Assembly: GCA_964444975.1 (NCBI GenBank)
Contig: CAYUJD010000002.1
Coordinates: 36,915-100,914, forward strand
Origin: VBAS01 sp964444975
GTDB taxonomy: Bacteria > Bacteroidota > Bacteroidia > Chitinophagales > Chitinophagaceae
Direction of reading: 5' to 3'
Length of the DNA: 64,000 bases
Positions 51,956 through 59,933 of this stretch are shown piece after piece. The first letter of the stretch is position 1; the number at the start of each line of letters is the position of its first letter. A model generated the notes under the pieces. It did not search any database. It was not told the origin of the DNA and saw nothing but the letters and a program-made list of their open reading frames with translations. A program made the position numbers and the translations under genes.

Positions 51956-51998
51956 GAAAGTTAGCCCGTCTTACCCGGAACAAATATGATACCTGTCA
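51956..51998 (-). promoter_or_regulatory. Operator and promoter of the DUF4136-like gene
   Basis: Operator TGATACCTGTCA at 51987-51998 (centre 51992.5). Minus-strand -7-like TAACTTTC at 51963-51956. Centre to element end is 36.5 bp, predicting activator binding near -41.5. Confidence 0.6.
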
Positions 51999-52064
51999 TT
52001 AAGGTGCACAATTGTCATCAGCCATTCCGGAGGATAAGGCAACTTTACAATTCAACATGGCGGG

Positions 52065-52439
52065 TCATGAATTTGCAATAAAATTGTTGAATTCATCCTG
52101 CAGCAGCTTAAAGTTTAAACGCAGCTGCTCCATTTCCCTGCGCAGGTCTTTTTGCCTATTAAAAGTTTCATTTATCTGGCTGATGCCATCGTGATTTTTT
52201 TGAAACAGCACCTTGTCATCCTGTTCCAGGTCTTTGCGTGTTAACTCCAGTATTTCATCTCCGGCGACAATGCGGGCATGAAAATACTCTGCCTTTTCTA
52301 GGGTTTTTCCGTCAATTGGCTTTTTTAAAGTCGATACAAGCCTTTTTTTCAAGCTGTTGTTTTCGTCCTGCAGTGATAAAATCAGCTTTTTCCACTCGTC
52401 ACGTTCCTGAATAAATTCATCTGCTTTAGGTTTTGACAT
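52065..52439 (-). CDS. Coiled-coil hypothetical protein
   Basis: 124 residues, almost wholly charged and helical. Heptad-like runs (RDEWKKLILSLQDENNSLKKRL and FNRQKDLRREMEQLRLNFKLLQDEF) indicate two coiled-coil segments. There are no membrane or signal segments. Unknown family; its setting among stress genes and an upstream TGA-N6-TCA site suggest co-regulation. Confidence 0.65.
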   Translation of the reverse strand: MSKPKADEFIQERDEWKKLILSLQDENNSLKKRLVSTLKKPIDGKTLEKAEYFHARIVAGDEILELTRKDLEQDDKVLFQKNHDGISQINETFNRQKDLRREMEQLRLNFKLLQDEFNNFIANS

Positions 52440-52536
52440 AAAATTAAAAAATCGTCTTTTTTTTATAATGTAGGGTCACACTATAAAATTATTTTTTACA
52501 CCTGCCATGTAACAGGACGGTAATCAGTAAAACATT

Positions 52537-52548
52537 TGATAGTTATCA
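52537..52548 (-). promoter_or_regulatory. Candidate operator upstream of the coiled-coil gene
   Basis: TGATAGTTATCA, centre 52542.5. The nearest -7-like element (TAATTTTA, 52491-52484) ends 58.5 bp away, nearer to a class I (-61.5) than a class II position. Confidence 0.4.
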
Positions 52549-52638
52549 GCGGAATTAACTTTCAGTGCTGAGTTGCTTTATCTCAAAAATAAACCCGCCT
52601 GTATTTTGAAGCGGCGCAGTAAGCCCTGCATGACTGCT

Positions 52639-52830
52639 TATTTTACAGAAATATGTTTGCCGGATGCAATCTTTTTATTTCTTCTTTTTCCTTCGGCTCA
52701 GCTTCAATACAACTTCCTTATACGCTGCCTATATTTTTTTCTCTTCACTTCTTCAGGCAGTGCAAAGTATCCACGGAGCGTCCAAATCGTCCTTCAGAAG
52801 TTATCTTTTCTTTTTCATTAACCGCCGGGC
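52639..52830 (-). pseudogene. Relict small heat-shock protein (Hsp20) gene
   Basis: No frame is open, but joining frames on the minus strand gives the C-terminal part of an Hsp20: a GRFGRS block, then FALPEEVK (the alpha-crystallin TLPE-type strand) in another frame, then EAEPKEKEEIK and finally KKIASGKHISVK and a stop. At least two frameshifts and an internal TAA separate these pieces. The expected order and spacing of the Hsp20 domain end are kept. The N-terminal half is absent or displaced by the DUF2267 gene. This is the only content I see in the ~400-bp gap besides the operator. Confidence 0.5.
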
Positions 52831-52839
52831 AGACACGTC

Positions 52840-53298
52840 TTATAAAACTTTTTTGCCCTCACCGGTGCTTTCTTTGATGAAATCACCGATTTCAGCAGGC
52901 ATGACGGCAGCCAGATCAGCCAATTCACCTTCTGATAAAAAATAATTCAGAGTTCTGAACACGGCCCGCACGGCTTCCTGTGCTCTTTGATTATTACCAA
53001 AATCATAGCCTGCCTGGTTGCTGTCTTCATTCCGTATTTCATCGAGAAATCCGGCAAGGTGATGAATACGACGAAACGAACGGGAAGGATTCCATCCGTC
53101 CACATACACAGCTTTCAGCGCCATCGGCAATTGCGAAATCACCTGCAGTGATTCATCAATACCAAGGTGATTACGGACGGCATGCAGTACAGCACGCAAT
53201 ATCCGCCCTGCCATATCCCGCGGCACCTTTAAATCTTCCGAAAGCATATTGACCACTTCATTTCCCTTTGCTGCATACTTGTTAAAATCGAGTGACAT
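52840..53298 (-). CDS. DUF2267 domain protein
   Basis: 152 residues, helical. Matches the DUF2267 pattern: early AGRILRAVLHAVRNHLGIDESLQVISQLPMALKAVYVDGWNPSR, later AVRAVFRTLNYFLSEGELADLAAVMPAEIGDFI. The family is found in stress and poly-gene clusters, with no known biochemical role. It lies 5 bp after the dodecin gene on the same strand, so they form an operon. Confidence 0.88.
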   Translation of the reverse strand: MSLDFNKYAAKGNEVVNMLSEDLKVPRDMAGRILRAVLHAVRNHLGIDESLQVISQLPMALKAVYVDGWNPSRSFRRIHHLAGFLDEIRNEDSNQAGYDFGNNQRAQEAVRAVFRTLNYFLSEGELADLAAVMPAEIGDFIKESTGEGKKVL

Positions 53299-53303
53299 AT
53301 TTA

Positions 53304-53522
53304 TTATTTTTTTGCTGGTGACTGTTTAATTTCAAAACACAGCTTAACCGTCACCCGGTATTCGATAATTTTATTGTTTTTCACCACAGCGCTGTGATCC
53401 TGTATATATACCGAGCGGATATTGCTTAAAGTTTTAGACGCTTCCGTCACAGCCTGCTGCGCTGCATCTTCCCAGCTTTTGGTGGAGTTGGCCATCAACT
53501 CAAGCACTTTCACAACTGTCAT
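53304..53522 (-). CDS. Dodecin, flavin-binding
   Basis: 72 residues of the dodecin fold: one helix (SWEDAAQQAVTEASKTLSNIRSV) packed on strands (VKVLELMANSTKS, IIEYRVTVKLCFEI). Dodecins form hollow dodecamers that store riboflavin or FMN and limit flavin photochemistry. It is first in the operon with DUF2267 and has the best-placed operator of the region. Confidence 0.92.
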   Translation of the reverse strand: MTVVKVLELMANSTKSWEDAAQQAVTEASKTLSNIRSVYIQDHSAVVKNNKIIEYRVTVKLCFEIKQSPAKK

Positions 53523-53558
53523 ATTTTTTTTTTTAAAGGTTTACAATTAAATAACCCT

Positions 53559-53601
53559 GAAAATTATTTACAAGCCGTCCGGATGACAATGATAACTGTC
53601 A
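53559..53601 (-). promoter_or_regulatory. Operator and promoter of dodecin-DUF2267 operon
   Basis: Operator TGATAACTGTCA at 53590-53601 (centre 53595.5), inside a wider TGACAATGATAACTGTCA. The minus-strand -7-like TAATTTTC is at 53566-53559, 36.5 bp from the operator centre to its end, predicting a site at about -41.5. Confidence 0.65.
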
Positions 53602-53814
53602 TTCACTTCACCGATTCCTGTCAGAATTTCGAATTCCTCCACAGTTTTTATTTCAGCCTGGTAATCTCATGGAACAACCCCGGCGGTTTGGGACGACACC
53701 CGCCATGTTTTGCGTAAGCCCGGTGTTATTTAAATCTTTGTTTCAATGAGGGATTTGCCGGCATAGGATGCTTCGTATGCCACAAAATATTGATAGAAGA
53801 TTTTTACAGCAGTT
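53602..53814. other. Intergenic stretch, no gene recognised
   Basis: Between the dodecin promoter and the next gene I find only short frames with no recognisable motif. It could hold an eroded gene, but nothing supports a specific one. Confidence 0.3.
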
Positions 53815-54087
53815 TCATTTACCAAAAACCTTATCCAGGTTTTCTTCCGCTTTCCTGGCCAGCTTGCGGGCCAGCAGGGTGGCTCCGTAAATCAGCGTTC
53901 GTTCCAGGATGCTGTTGCCATTCATGCTGTAATCATTGTAATCATCCTGTTGCCGGTTATGTCTCTTTTTAAAAATATTTTCCGGCCTGAAACTATCATT
54001 TAGCTGGCGCCATCCACGGCTTATCTGCCACTCAAGTTCTTTTTCCCGGCGGTGCAACCGCTTTTTTTCTTCCCGCAATTGTTTCAT
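53815..54087 (-). CDS. Small basic/coiled-coil hypothetical protein
   Basis: 90 residues from ATG 54087. An earlier in-frame ATG would overlap the upstream gene by 26 bp, so the later one, 4 bp after that gene's stop, is preferred. The N-terminal half is highly charged and helical (LREEKKRLHRREKELEWQISRGW), and the C-terminal half includes a mildly hydrophobic helix (ERTLIYGATLLARKLARKAEE). It is the third gene of the ytxH-holin operon. Possibly a membrane-associated stress protein; family not recognised. Confidence 0.6.
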   Translation of the reverse strand: MKQLREEKKRLHRREKELEWQISRGWRQLNDSFRPENIFKKRHNRQQDDYNDYSMNGNSILERTLIYGATLLARKLARKAEENLDKVFGK

Positions 54088-54091
54088 ATTT

Positions 54092-54457
54092 CTAATACCC
54101 TTCATCTTCTTCTTCATTTTGATTCAACTGGCTCAATATTGAATTCATCAGCGGCAGTTGGATTATCCTGGTTTTGGCAGACCAGATAATAACTGCAGCC
54201 AACAGGTAAATGCCTGCAACCAGCAGGAAACCGAGCCATGTGCTTCCCAGCAGGCTGCCCAGGAGAAATCCCAGAGCAATTCCCAAAAAAATAATAAACA
54301 AAAAACCAACAGCAGCAACTATAAATCCGGCAATAACACCAGCCACCATTTTCGAAATTTTCTCGGCCAGGGATAACTTAACCGACTCGAGTTTCACATT
54401 AATGTACTCCCGTATATCGCCGGCTAATTCTTCCGCTTTCATAAATGTTTCTTCCAT
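54092..54457 (-). CDS. Holin-X / DUF1469-type membrane protein
   Basis: 121 residues. An amphipathic N-terminal helix (AEELAGDIREYINVKLESVKLSLAEKISKM) is followed by two long membrane helices (about residues 38-65 and 72-93), the layout of Actinobacterial holin-X/DUF1469 (YqjE-like) proteins. Despite the name, no phage genes are near. YqjE-type proteins accompany YtxH/YqjD ribosome or membrane stress proteins, and a YtxH gene lies directly upstream. Confidence 0.8.
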   Translation of the reverse strand: MEETFMKAEELAGDIREYINVKLESVKLSLAEKISKMVAGVIAGFIVAAVGFLFIIFLGIALGFLLGSLLGSTWLGFLLVAGIYLLAAVIIWSAKTRIIQLPLMNSILSQLNQNEEEDEGY

Positions 54458-54541
54458 AGCTTTAATTTTTCAGGTATCGCAGCACTGTCTTTTCCGTTAT
54501 CATTTTATCAACCACCTTTCTGATAAGCCCGGTCACGTCGT

Positions 54542-54778
54542 TTAAACATACTCCTCCACCGGCTCTTTTACCGTTTGTCCGAAGTTTTCTTTCAGGTTGT
54601 CAATTTTTTCTTTGCCTGCCCGGAATTTTTCTTTTATTGCCTCTGTCATTTTCTTTCCCTGTTCAGCAATTTTTTTTCTTGTTTCGGAGCCCTTACCCGG
54701 GGCAAACAAAATGCCCAGCACAGCGCCAACCATTGCGCCGGCTGCAAAGGCTATCAGTATTTTTCCCCCGTTGTTCAT
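54542..54778 (-). CDS. YtxH-domain protein
   Basis: 78 residues from ATG 54778. One N-terminal glycine-rich membrane helix (GGKILIAFAAGAMVGAVLGILFAPGKGSETR) with the typical YtxH APxxGxxxR end, then a charged amphipathic tail (KKIAEQGKKMTEAIKEKFRAGKEKIDNLKENFG). YtxH is a general-stress protein family in Bacillus. It probably leads the three-gene operon down to 53815. Confidence 0.88.
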   Translation of the reverse strand: MNNGGKILIAFAAGAMVGAVLGILFAPGKGSETRKKIAEQGKKMTEAIKEKFRAGKEKIDNLKENFGQTVKEPVEEYV

Positions 54779-54860
54779 AAAAAAATATTTTTTAGTTAGT
54801 GATAATCGCAAGGTAAATCTCAAATTATAAAAGGCTGATGACCCCAATTAGCAACAGGCC

Positions 54861-54872
54861 TGATTCACATCA
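54861..54872 (-). promoter_or_regulatory. Candidate operator upstream of ytxH
   Basis: TGATTCACATCA, TGA-N6-TCA spacing, 83 bp before the ytxH ATG. It also falls in an inverted repeat GCTGATG...CATCAGC. No -7 element lies at the standard distance, so support is weaker than at other sites. Confidence 0.35.
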
Positions 54873-54921
54873 GCAGGTAAGCTTCTGGCCATATATGATT
54901 TTGGCAACAGCCATGAAAAAT

Positions 54922-55854
54922 CTATTCACTTGTTTTAATCAGATCAAACAATTTATCAAGATCTTCTTTCCTGCAAAGCCCGGTGCCGGCATTCAGGGTA
55001 GCGGCCGTATCACAGGCTACACCATATTTCAAAGCCTCTTTTAAACTCCTTTTTTGTGATTAAGACAGAACAATGCCAGCTACCATGCTGTCGCCGGCGC
55101 CTACCTCGCTTTTTCTTTTTACAGCCGGCGGCACAACCCGGTAAAATTCATCTTTTGTCAGCAGTACAGCCCCGGCTGCACCCATCGAAACCCCTATCAC
55201 TTCGCAGTAATCTTTTGCGATAATCCCATTAGCCGCTTCTGCAATTTTCCCGGTTTCTATTCTTCCCGCTTCCAGCAGCGTACTCAATTCACCCAGGTTG
55301 GGTTTGAGCAGGTACACGCCGGCTTTAGCTGCCTGCAGCAAGGCTTCCCCTGAAGTATCCACCACCAGTTTGGCATTTTTCTTTGTTGCAATAAAAGCAA
55401 GACGGGCATAATTACCAGCAGGAACGCCAGGTGGTAAACTGCCGCTGGCTACTATAAATTGTGCATCCTTTATGTTCTCAACGGCGCTGAGGCATTGCTC
55501 CCATTCATCTTTGCTCAATTCTGTTCCGGGCATTCCAAACCGGTATTGGCTATTGGTGGATTCTTCCAGCACAATTATGTTTTCCCCTTGTTTCATTTTT
55601 TGATTCAATCACTACGGCCGGCACTTTTTCATTTTCCTTTAGTGCGTTAAAATATTTCCCTGAGTAGCCGCCGATGGTAAGACAGCCAGCGCTTCACTTC
55701 CCAATTTTTTTATTGCCCTTGCCACGTTGATGCCGCCACCGCCGGGATCAGGTTTTGGCATAGCACATTGTAATTTCTTTTCCGGTATCAATGCCGGCAC
55801 CGAAGTGCTTTTGTCAATGCAGGAACTAAAAGTGAGAGTGACAATGGTTGACAT
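54922..55854 (-). pseudogene. pfkB: Pfk-2-type 6-phosphofructokinase, frameshifted
   Basis: A nearly full-length PfkB kinase of the E. coli Pfk-2 type is readable across three frames. It begins MSTIVTLTFSSCIDKST...PGGGGINVARAIKKLGS (55854). A frameshift near 55680 leads into GGYSGKYFNALKENEKVPAVVIESKNETRG, and a second near 55590 leads into ENIIVLEESTNSQYRFGMPGTEL through the catalytic VGAGDSMVAGIVLS. An in-frame TAA at 55060-55062 is then followed in the same frame by LKEALKYGVAC...TLNAGTGLCRKEDLDKLFDLI and the natural stop at 54922. Two frameshifts plus one nonsense mutation inactivate it; the active-site base motif is otherwise intact, so decay is recent. Confidence 0.85.
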
Positions 55855-55912
55855 AACGACAGAGTTCGAAAGTAATTTCTTATTCTCATGGATGACGGGT
55901 CATTCCGCTTAA

Positions 55913-56098
55913 TCAGGGTCCTTCGCCGGGCTGCGGTGGTTCGTAAGGCGGGGTTTCAAAGGGGTCTTCTTCAGGAATAATATCCAGTTCTTCCTCTTTT
56001 GAAAGTGGCAGCAGCGGAGTTTCTTCCGCTTCCGGTGGCGGATGCTTTACCGGCTTTGGCGTTTCCTTTGGTTTTGCAGGTTGTTTCTTGTTTTTCAT
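55913..56098 (-). CDS. 61-residue Pro/Glu-rich hypothetical protein
   Basis: The short frame begins MKNKKQPAKPKETPKPVK, followed by an acidic, proline-rich tail (LPLSKEEELDIIPEEDPFETPPYEPP). It looks intrinsically disordered, with a basic start and acidic end. No family recognised. A promoter plus operator arrangement upstream (56182-56224) supports it as a real gene. Confidence 0.55.
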   Translation of the reverse strand: MKNKKQPAKPKETPKPVKHPPPEAEETPLLPLSKEEELDIIPEEDPFETPPYEPPQPGEGP

Positions 56099-56181
56099 TT
56101 GTAAAAAATATTAAGCGGGTTTGTGAGATGGTTTTTTCATTTTACAATGAAACTACCATCTCGTCCTTTCCCCGGCTAAAC

Positions 56182-56224
56182 CAAAACAAGACATTTTCCT
56201 GGCCTCTAACAATGAGAACTGTCA
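56182..56224 (-). promoter_or_regulatory. Operator and promoter of the 61-residue gene
   Basis: Operator TGAGAACTGTCA at 56213-56224 (centre 56218.5), within AACAATGAGAACTGTCAC, nearly identical to the dodecin site. Minus-strand -7-like TTGTTTTG is at 56189-56182, again 36.5 bp from the centre. The same site could also act on the divergent ferritin-like gene. Confidence 0.5.
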
Positions 56225-56234
56225 CGGTTTGGTT

Positions 56235-56246
56235 TGATGATGGTCA
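56235..56246 (+). promoter_or_regulatory. Second operator, upstream of the YciF-like gene
   Basis: TGATGATGGTCA, centre 56240.5. A -7-like TTCGTTTG (56274-56281) ends 40.5 bp downstream, 4 bp more than the standard spacing. Confidence 0.4.
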
Positions 56247-56296
56247 TTGCGAAAAAAAGTGAAAGTGGCGAGCTTCGTTTGCAATAAAAATAATTT

Positions 56297-56821
56297 ATGA
56301 CAGACAATTACCGCAACATTACAAACCTGCACAGCCTGCTGGATTATGATGCCCGCAGGTTTTCCAGCGCCGAAGTGCAATTGAGAAACAGCCTGCCGGG
56401 CTGGATCAGTATGGCAGCTTCGCTGAAATTAAAAGCCGTGCTGCAGAAATACCTGGATTATGTAAACCAGCATGTACAAAGACTGGAAGCGTTTTTTGAG
56501 GCAGAAGAAATCAGTTCGCTCAGTACGGTAAACCGCAATATGCAGTCGTTTATTGATGAAACGAATGATAAGCTCAGCCGATGTGCCGATGCTGAAGTGA
56601 AAGATGCCTGCCTGCTGGCCTGTGTGCAGGTCATCAATCATTATAAAATCAGTATTTACGGCACATCCGCCGCTTTCGCAAAGGCTTTAAGCATGGAAAA
56701 TTTTGCCCGGCTATTTCATGAAGCAGAAGTAAACGAAAAACAAATTGACGACCGGTTGACGCAGCTGGCCGAACATGAAATCAATATTAAAGCAAGATCC
56801 CCGATTGTGATACCGAAGTAA
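56297..56821 (+). CDS. YciF/DUF892-type ferritin-like protein
   Basis: 174 residues, all-helical. It resembles DUF892 (YciE/YciF) stress proteins: LHSLLDYDARRFSSAEVQLRNSLPGWISMAASLKLKAVLQKYLDYVNQHVQRLEAFFEAEE carries the first two ferritin-like helices with likely metal ligands (Glu, His). ACVQVINHYKISIYG and FHEAEVNEKQIDDRLTQLAEHEIN continue the bundle. The family is stress-induced; iron or oxidant handling is suspected. It is first in an operon with the PNPOx-like and phosphoribosyltransferase genes. Confidence 0.78.
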   Translation: MTDNYRNITNLHSLLDYDARRFSSAEVQLRNSLPGWISMAASLKLKAVLQKYLDYVNQHVQRLEAFFEAEEISSLSTVNRNMQSFIDETNDKLSRCADAEVKDACLLACVQVINHYKISIYGTSAAFAKALSMENFARLFHEAEVNEKQIDDRLTQLAEHEINIKARSPIVIPK

Positions 56822-56879
56822 AAGCTGAAATATGACATTCCTTTTTCACCGGGAATTAATCAAAAAGCCTGGAAAGGCT

Positions 56880-57368
56880 ATGTTAATCGAAAATTTAAAT
56901 AAAAACACAACGAACATCATGCTGGGCAACTTAACAGATGTGCAAATCCGGAATATTCTTACCAGCCAGGTAGTAGGCAGACTGGCCTGTACCGACGGTA
57001 GGAAACCCTATGTTGTTCCGGTCACTTTCGCATTTGACGGAGAGTTTATATATGGCCAGACAAATGACGGTAAGAAATTGCGTATTCTCCGGAAAAACCC
57101 GAATGTATGCCTGGAAGTGGATGTGATGACCGATATGGCCAACTGGCAAAGCGTACTTGTATTCGGAAAATTTGAAGAATTGAAAGGAGAAAAATCGGAA
57201 AGAGCAAGAGAATTTCTTTTCAACCGGGTTTTTCCGCTGATGACCAGCAGTACCATTCATCCCCACCAGCACGAAGTAACAACAAAACTTGTTAATGGCA
57301 ACCGGGTTAAATACGTGATGTACAGGATTAAAATAAATAAAATAACGGGGCGGTTTGAAAAACAATAA
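56880..57368 (+). CDS. Pyridoxamine 5'-phosphate oxidase-like flavoprotein
   Basis: 162 residues. The split-barrel FMN-binding fold is suggested by LTSQVVGRLACTDGRKPYVVPVTFAFDGEFIYGQTNDGKKLRILRKNPNVCLEVD, typical of the nitroimidazole-resistance/PNPOx-like group. An ATG at 56832 is in frame, but the residues it adds look non-conserved, so I use 56880. It likely binds FMN or F420-like cofactors and may reduce or shield toxic compounds. It is 10 bp before the PRTase gene. Confidence 0.82.
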   Translation: MLIENLNKNTTNIMLGNLTDVQIRNILTSQVVGRLACTDGRKPYVVPVTFAFDGEFIYGQTNDGKKLRILRKNPNVCLEVDVMTDMANWQSVLVFGKFEELKGEKSERAREFLFNRVFPLMTSSTIHPHQHEVTTKLVNGNRVKYVMYRIKINKITGRFEKQ

Positions 57369-57378
57369 AACCAATTTT

Positions 57379-58011
57379 ATGTTTCGAAACAGGGCTGAAG
57401 CCGGCATGCTGCTGGCTGAAAAATTAAAAAAGTATAAAAGGGAAGGCAGTGTAGTGCTTGCCGTGCCAAGAGGCGGAGTGCCCGTGGCCTACCAGGTGGC
57501 CAAAGAGCTGGAGTGCCCTCTCGATATTGTATTAGCCAAAAAAATCGGACACCCGGTAAATAAAGAATATGCCATAGGCGCAGCAGGCCTCACTGACTAT
57601 TTTGTTATACCGCATGAAAATGTACCGGAAGAATACATCCGGCATGAAGTAAAAAAAATCCGGCATCGGCTGAAAGACATGTATTCAAAGTTTATGCCCG
57701 GCAAAGAGCCGGAAGATGTAAAAGGCAAAACTGTATTAGTAGTTGATGATGGCATAGCCACCGGCAACACGATGCTGGGTATTGTATCCATGCTGCGCAA
57801 ACAGCAGCCGGCACAAATAGTTATTGCAGTGCCGGTGGCTTCGGCCGAAGCTGTGAAAAAATTATCTGGGATGGCAGATGAAGTGATAGCGCTGCTGGTA
57901 CCTGAAATATTTTATGGCGTAGGCGCTTTTTATGAGGATTTTGAACAGGTAAATGACCTGGAAGTGATGCTGGAACTGGATAAAATGAGAGAGTTGAAAA
58001 AGGCCGGATGA
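57379..58011 (+). CDS. Phosphoribosyltransferase family protein
   Basis: 210 residues. The PRPP-binding signature VLVVDDGIATGNTMLG sits near residue 120, and VPRGGVPVAYQVAKELECPLDIVLAKKIG is the N-terminal block of the comF/upp-like group often found in stress and hypoxia clusters. The exact base is unknown. I choose the ATG at 57379 over an upstream TTG that overlaps the previous gene. It converges on the reductase gene, 12 bp apart. Confidence 0.85.
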   Translation: MFRNRAEAGMLLAEKLKKYKREGSVVLAVPRGGVPVAYQVAKELECPLDIVLAKKIGHPVNKEYAIGAAGLTDYFVIPHENVPEEYIRHEVKKIRHRLKDMYSKFMPGKEPEDVKGKTVLVVDDGIATGNTMLGIVSMLRKQQPAQIVIAVPVASAEAVKKLSGMADEVIALLVPEIFYGVGAFYEDFEQVNDLEVMLELDKMRELKKAG

Positions 58012-58023
58012 TGTGTACCGGCA

Positions 58024-59772
58024 TCATTCTATGCAAACCTTGCAGGCCCGGTCGCCGGAAGTTATTCCCCGTAGCATCACCTGGCGGCCTTTGGAGTTGT
58101 AGCGGAAAATGGTGATGCCTTTTGCCTTGTGCTGCCAGGCTGATTTGTAAATTTCCTCCACATCATTTATCGTTGCCGTTTCGGGCAGGTTGATGGTTTT
58201 TGAAACGGCATTATCGGTGTATTTCTGAAAAGCAAGCTGGTGGCGCAAATGCCATTCGGGAGAAATTTCCAGCGCAGTTTTGAAAATATTTTTTACCGAT
58301 AGCGGCAGCTCTTTCAGCGGCCCGGCCACGCCTTCATTCATTACCTGCTCCAGGATCTTTTCAGAATAAAGCAGGTGACTTTCCAGGTATTGAATAAAAA
58401 GTTTACTGACGGAGAACAATGATTCATCATTCAGCACATGCCGGCGGCGGAAAGCCAGGGCAAACAGCGGCTCGATGGAAGATGAAGTGCCGGCGATGAG
58501 GGAAATGGTTCCGGTTGGTGCAATGCTGGTTCTTGTGGCATTGCGTATTTTATTATTGGGGTAAAAAATGCTTTTTTCCCAGTTCGGAAATACCCCTCTT
58601 TTTTCAGCCAGTTCACCGGAAGCTTCAAAACTTTTTTGCTTAATAAACTGCATCAATTGCTCCGCCAGCCGGATAGCTTGTTCTGATTCGTAAGGGATTT
58701 CCAGTTGTATCAGCAATTCAGCCCAGCCCATTACACCGAGGCCGGTTTTACGGTTGCCCAGCGCCATGGTTTTAATTTCCGGAATGATGTAATTATTTAC
58801 TTCAATCACATTATCGAGAAACCGGACGGCAATTTTAATTACATCATCAAGCCGTCGCCAATCTACCGCATTGCTACCATTATTATTCTTTACAAACCGG
58901 GAAAGATTCAGCGAACCAAGATTGCAGGGTTCGTAGCTGAGCAGCGGCACTTCACCGCAGGGGTTAGTGGCTTCCATGGCGCCCAAAGCCGGAGTGGGAT
59001 TACCTGCATTGATGGTATCAAGAAAAACAAGACCCGGGTCGCCGGTTTGCCAGGCCGACTGAATAAGTTCATTCCATAATTTCCTTGCGTTTATTTTTTT
59101 TACAGCCACCCCGGTATTCGGATGAAGCAACTCCCAGCCGGCATTAAACTCCACCGCCTGCATAAACTCATCAGTGATGCCCACCGAGATATTGAAATTG
59201 CTGAGCACACCCGTTTCCCGTTTGGAAAAAATAAACTCTTCTATATCGGGATGATTCACATTCAGAATTCCCATATTGGCTCCGCGGCGCTTACCGCCCT
59301 GCTTCACATGCTCAGTGGCGGCATCAAATATTTTCATAAACGAAACAGGGCCCGATGCAGTGCCGCCGGTTGTATTTACCAGGTCGTCTTTGGGACGCAG
59401 ATGCGAAAAATTAAAGCCCGTGCCACCTCCGCTTTGCTGGATCAGAGCTGCGTTTTTCAACGTAGTGAAAATGCTGTTCATGTTATCTTCAACCGGCAAT
59501 ACAAAACAGGCGCTGAGCTGGTTTTTTCCCGTACCGGCATTCATCAGTGTGGGAGAGTTTGGCAGAAAAAATAATTCACTCATTATGCCATAAAATTTTT
59601 CTTCCCACTCAGCAGCATCTGTTGCAGTTCCCCAGGTCAGCTCAGCAGCAGCCACCGCTTTTGCCACCCGCTTAAATAGTTCTTCCACCGATTCGATAAT
59701 ATTTCCCCCGGCATCCTTTTGCAGGTATCGTCTCTGCAGCACTTTCAAACTGTTTTCCGATAACTGAATCAT
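58024..59772 (-). CDS. nrdJ: Adenosylcobalamin-dependent ribonucleotide reductase (class II)
   Basis: 582 residues. Reduces ribonucleotides to deoxyribonucleotides using B12 radical chemistry, so it works with or without oxygen. Class I/II large-subunit landmarks: LFFLPNSPTLMNAG, SACFVLPVEDN (redox Cys), QQSGGGTGFNFSHLRP, TNPCGEVPL (radical-site Cys and Glu), APTGTISLIAGTSSSIEP. The C-terminal CKVC pair is the external thiol shuttle. There is no ATP-cone and no nrdB next to it, as expected for class II. An operator site lies upstream, divergent from the baeRF gene. Confidence 0.9.
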   Translation of the reverse strand: MIQLSENSLKVLQRRYLQKDAGGNIIESVEELFKRVAKAVAAAELTWGTATDAAEWEEKFYGIMSELFFLPNSPTLMNAGTGKNQLSACFVLPVEDNMNSIFTTLKNAALIQQSGGGTGFNFSHLRPKDDLVNTTGGTASGPVSFMKIFDAATEHVKQGGKRRGANMGILNVNHPDIEEFIFSKRETGVLSNFNISVGITDEFMQAVEFNAGWELLHPNTGVAVKKINARKLWNELIQSAWQTGDPGLVFLDTINAGNPTPALGAMEATNPCGEVPLLSYEPCNLGSLNLSRFVKNNNGSNAVDWRRLDDVIKIAVRFLDNVIEVNNYIIPEIKTMALGNRKTGLGVMGWAELLIQLEIPYESEQAIRLAEQLMQFIKQKSFEASGELAEKRGVFPNWEKSIFYPNNKIRNATRTSIAPTGTISLIAGTSSSIEPLFALAFRRRHVLNDESLFSVSKLFIQYLESHLLYSEKILEQVMNEGVAGPLKELPLSVKNIFKTALEISPEWHLRHQLAFQKYTDNAVSKTINLPETATINDVEEIYKSAWQHKAKGITIFRYNSKGRQVMLRGITSGDRACKVCIE

Positions 59773-59799
59773 AGCTTTTCTGTTTCTGCATGCCGTAAT

Positions 59800-59844
59800 T
59801 AAAATTACTTCATATTCCAGAATAAAATTTGTACGTCACCAGTG
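59800..59844 (-). promoter_or_regulatory. Operator and promoter of nrdJ
   Basis: TGATTGCAATCA (perfect palindrome) at 59833-59844, centre 59838.5. Minus-strand -7-like TAATTTTA at 59807-59800 ends 38.5 bp away, 2 bp beyond the spacing seen at the other promoters. Confidence 0.5.
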
Positions 59845-59864
59845 ATTGCAATCAGCCGGCAGAT

Positions 59865-59907
59865 TGAGTGCCGTCATTTCACCAGCCTGTCAGTGCTTTT
59901 ACCTTTA
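59865..59907 (+). promoter_or_regulatory. Operator and promoter of the baeRF gene
   Basis: Operator TGAGTGCCGTCA at 59865-59876 (centre 59870.5). The -7-like TACCTTTA at 59900-59907 ends 36.5 bp from the centre. With the nrdJ site, this makes a fully divergent pair of regulated promoters. Confidence 0.55.
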
Positions 59908-59933
59908 CTAACCGGAAATTGTAATTTTTTTTT

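Noticed and set aside
53602..53814. Universal stress protein remnant
   Set aside because: A Usp gene would fit the context, but no Usp motif such as the ATP-binding G-x2-G-x9-G pattern could be found in any frame.
54092..54457. Prophage holin gene
   Set aside because: The holin-X/DUF1469 name is historical; no lysin, tail or capsid genes are near, and the neighbours are YtxH-type stress genes.
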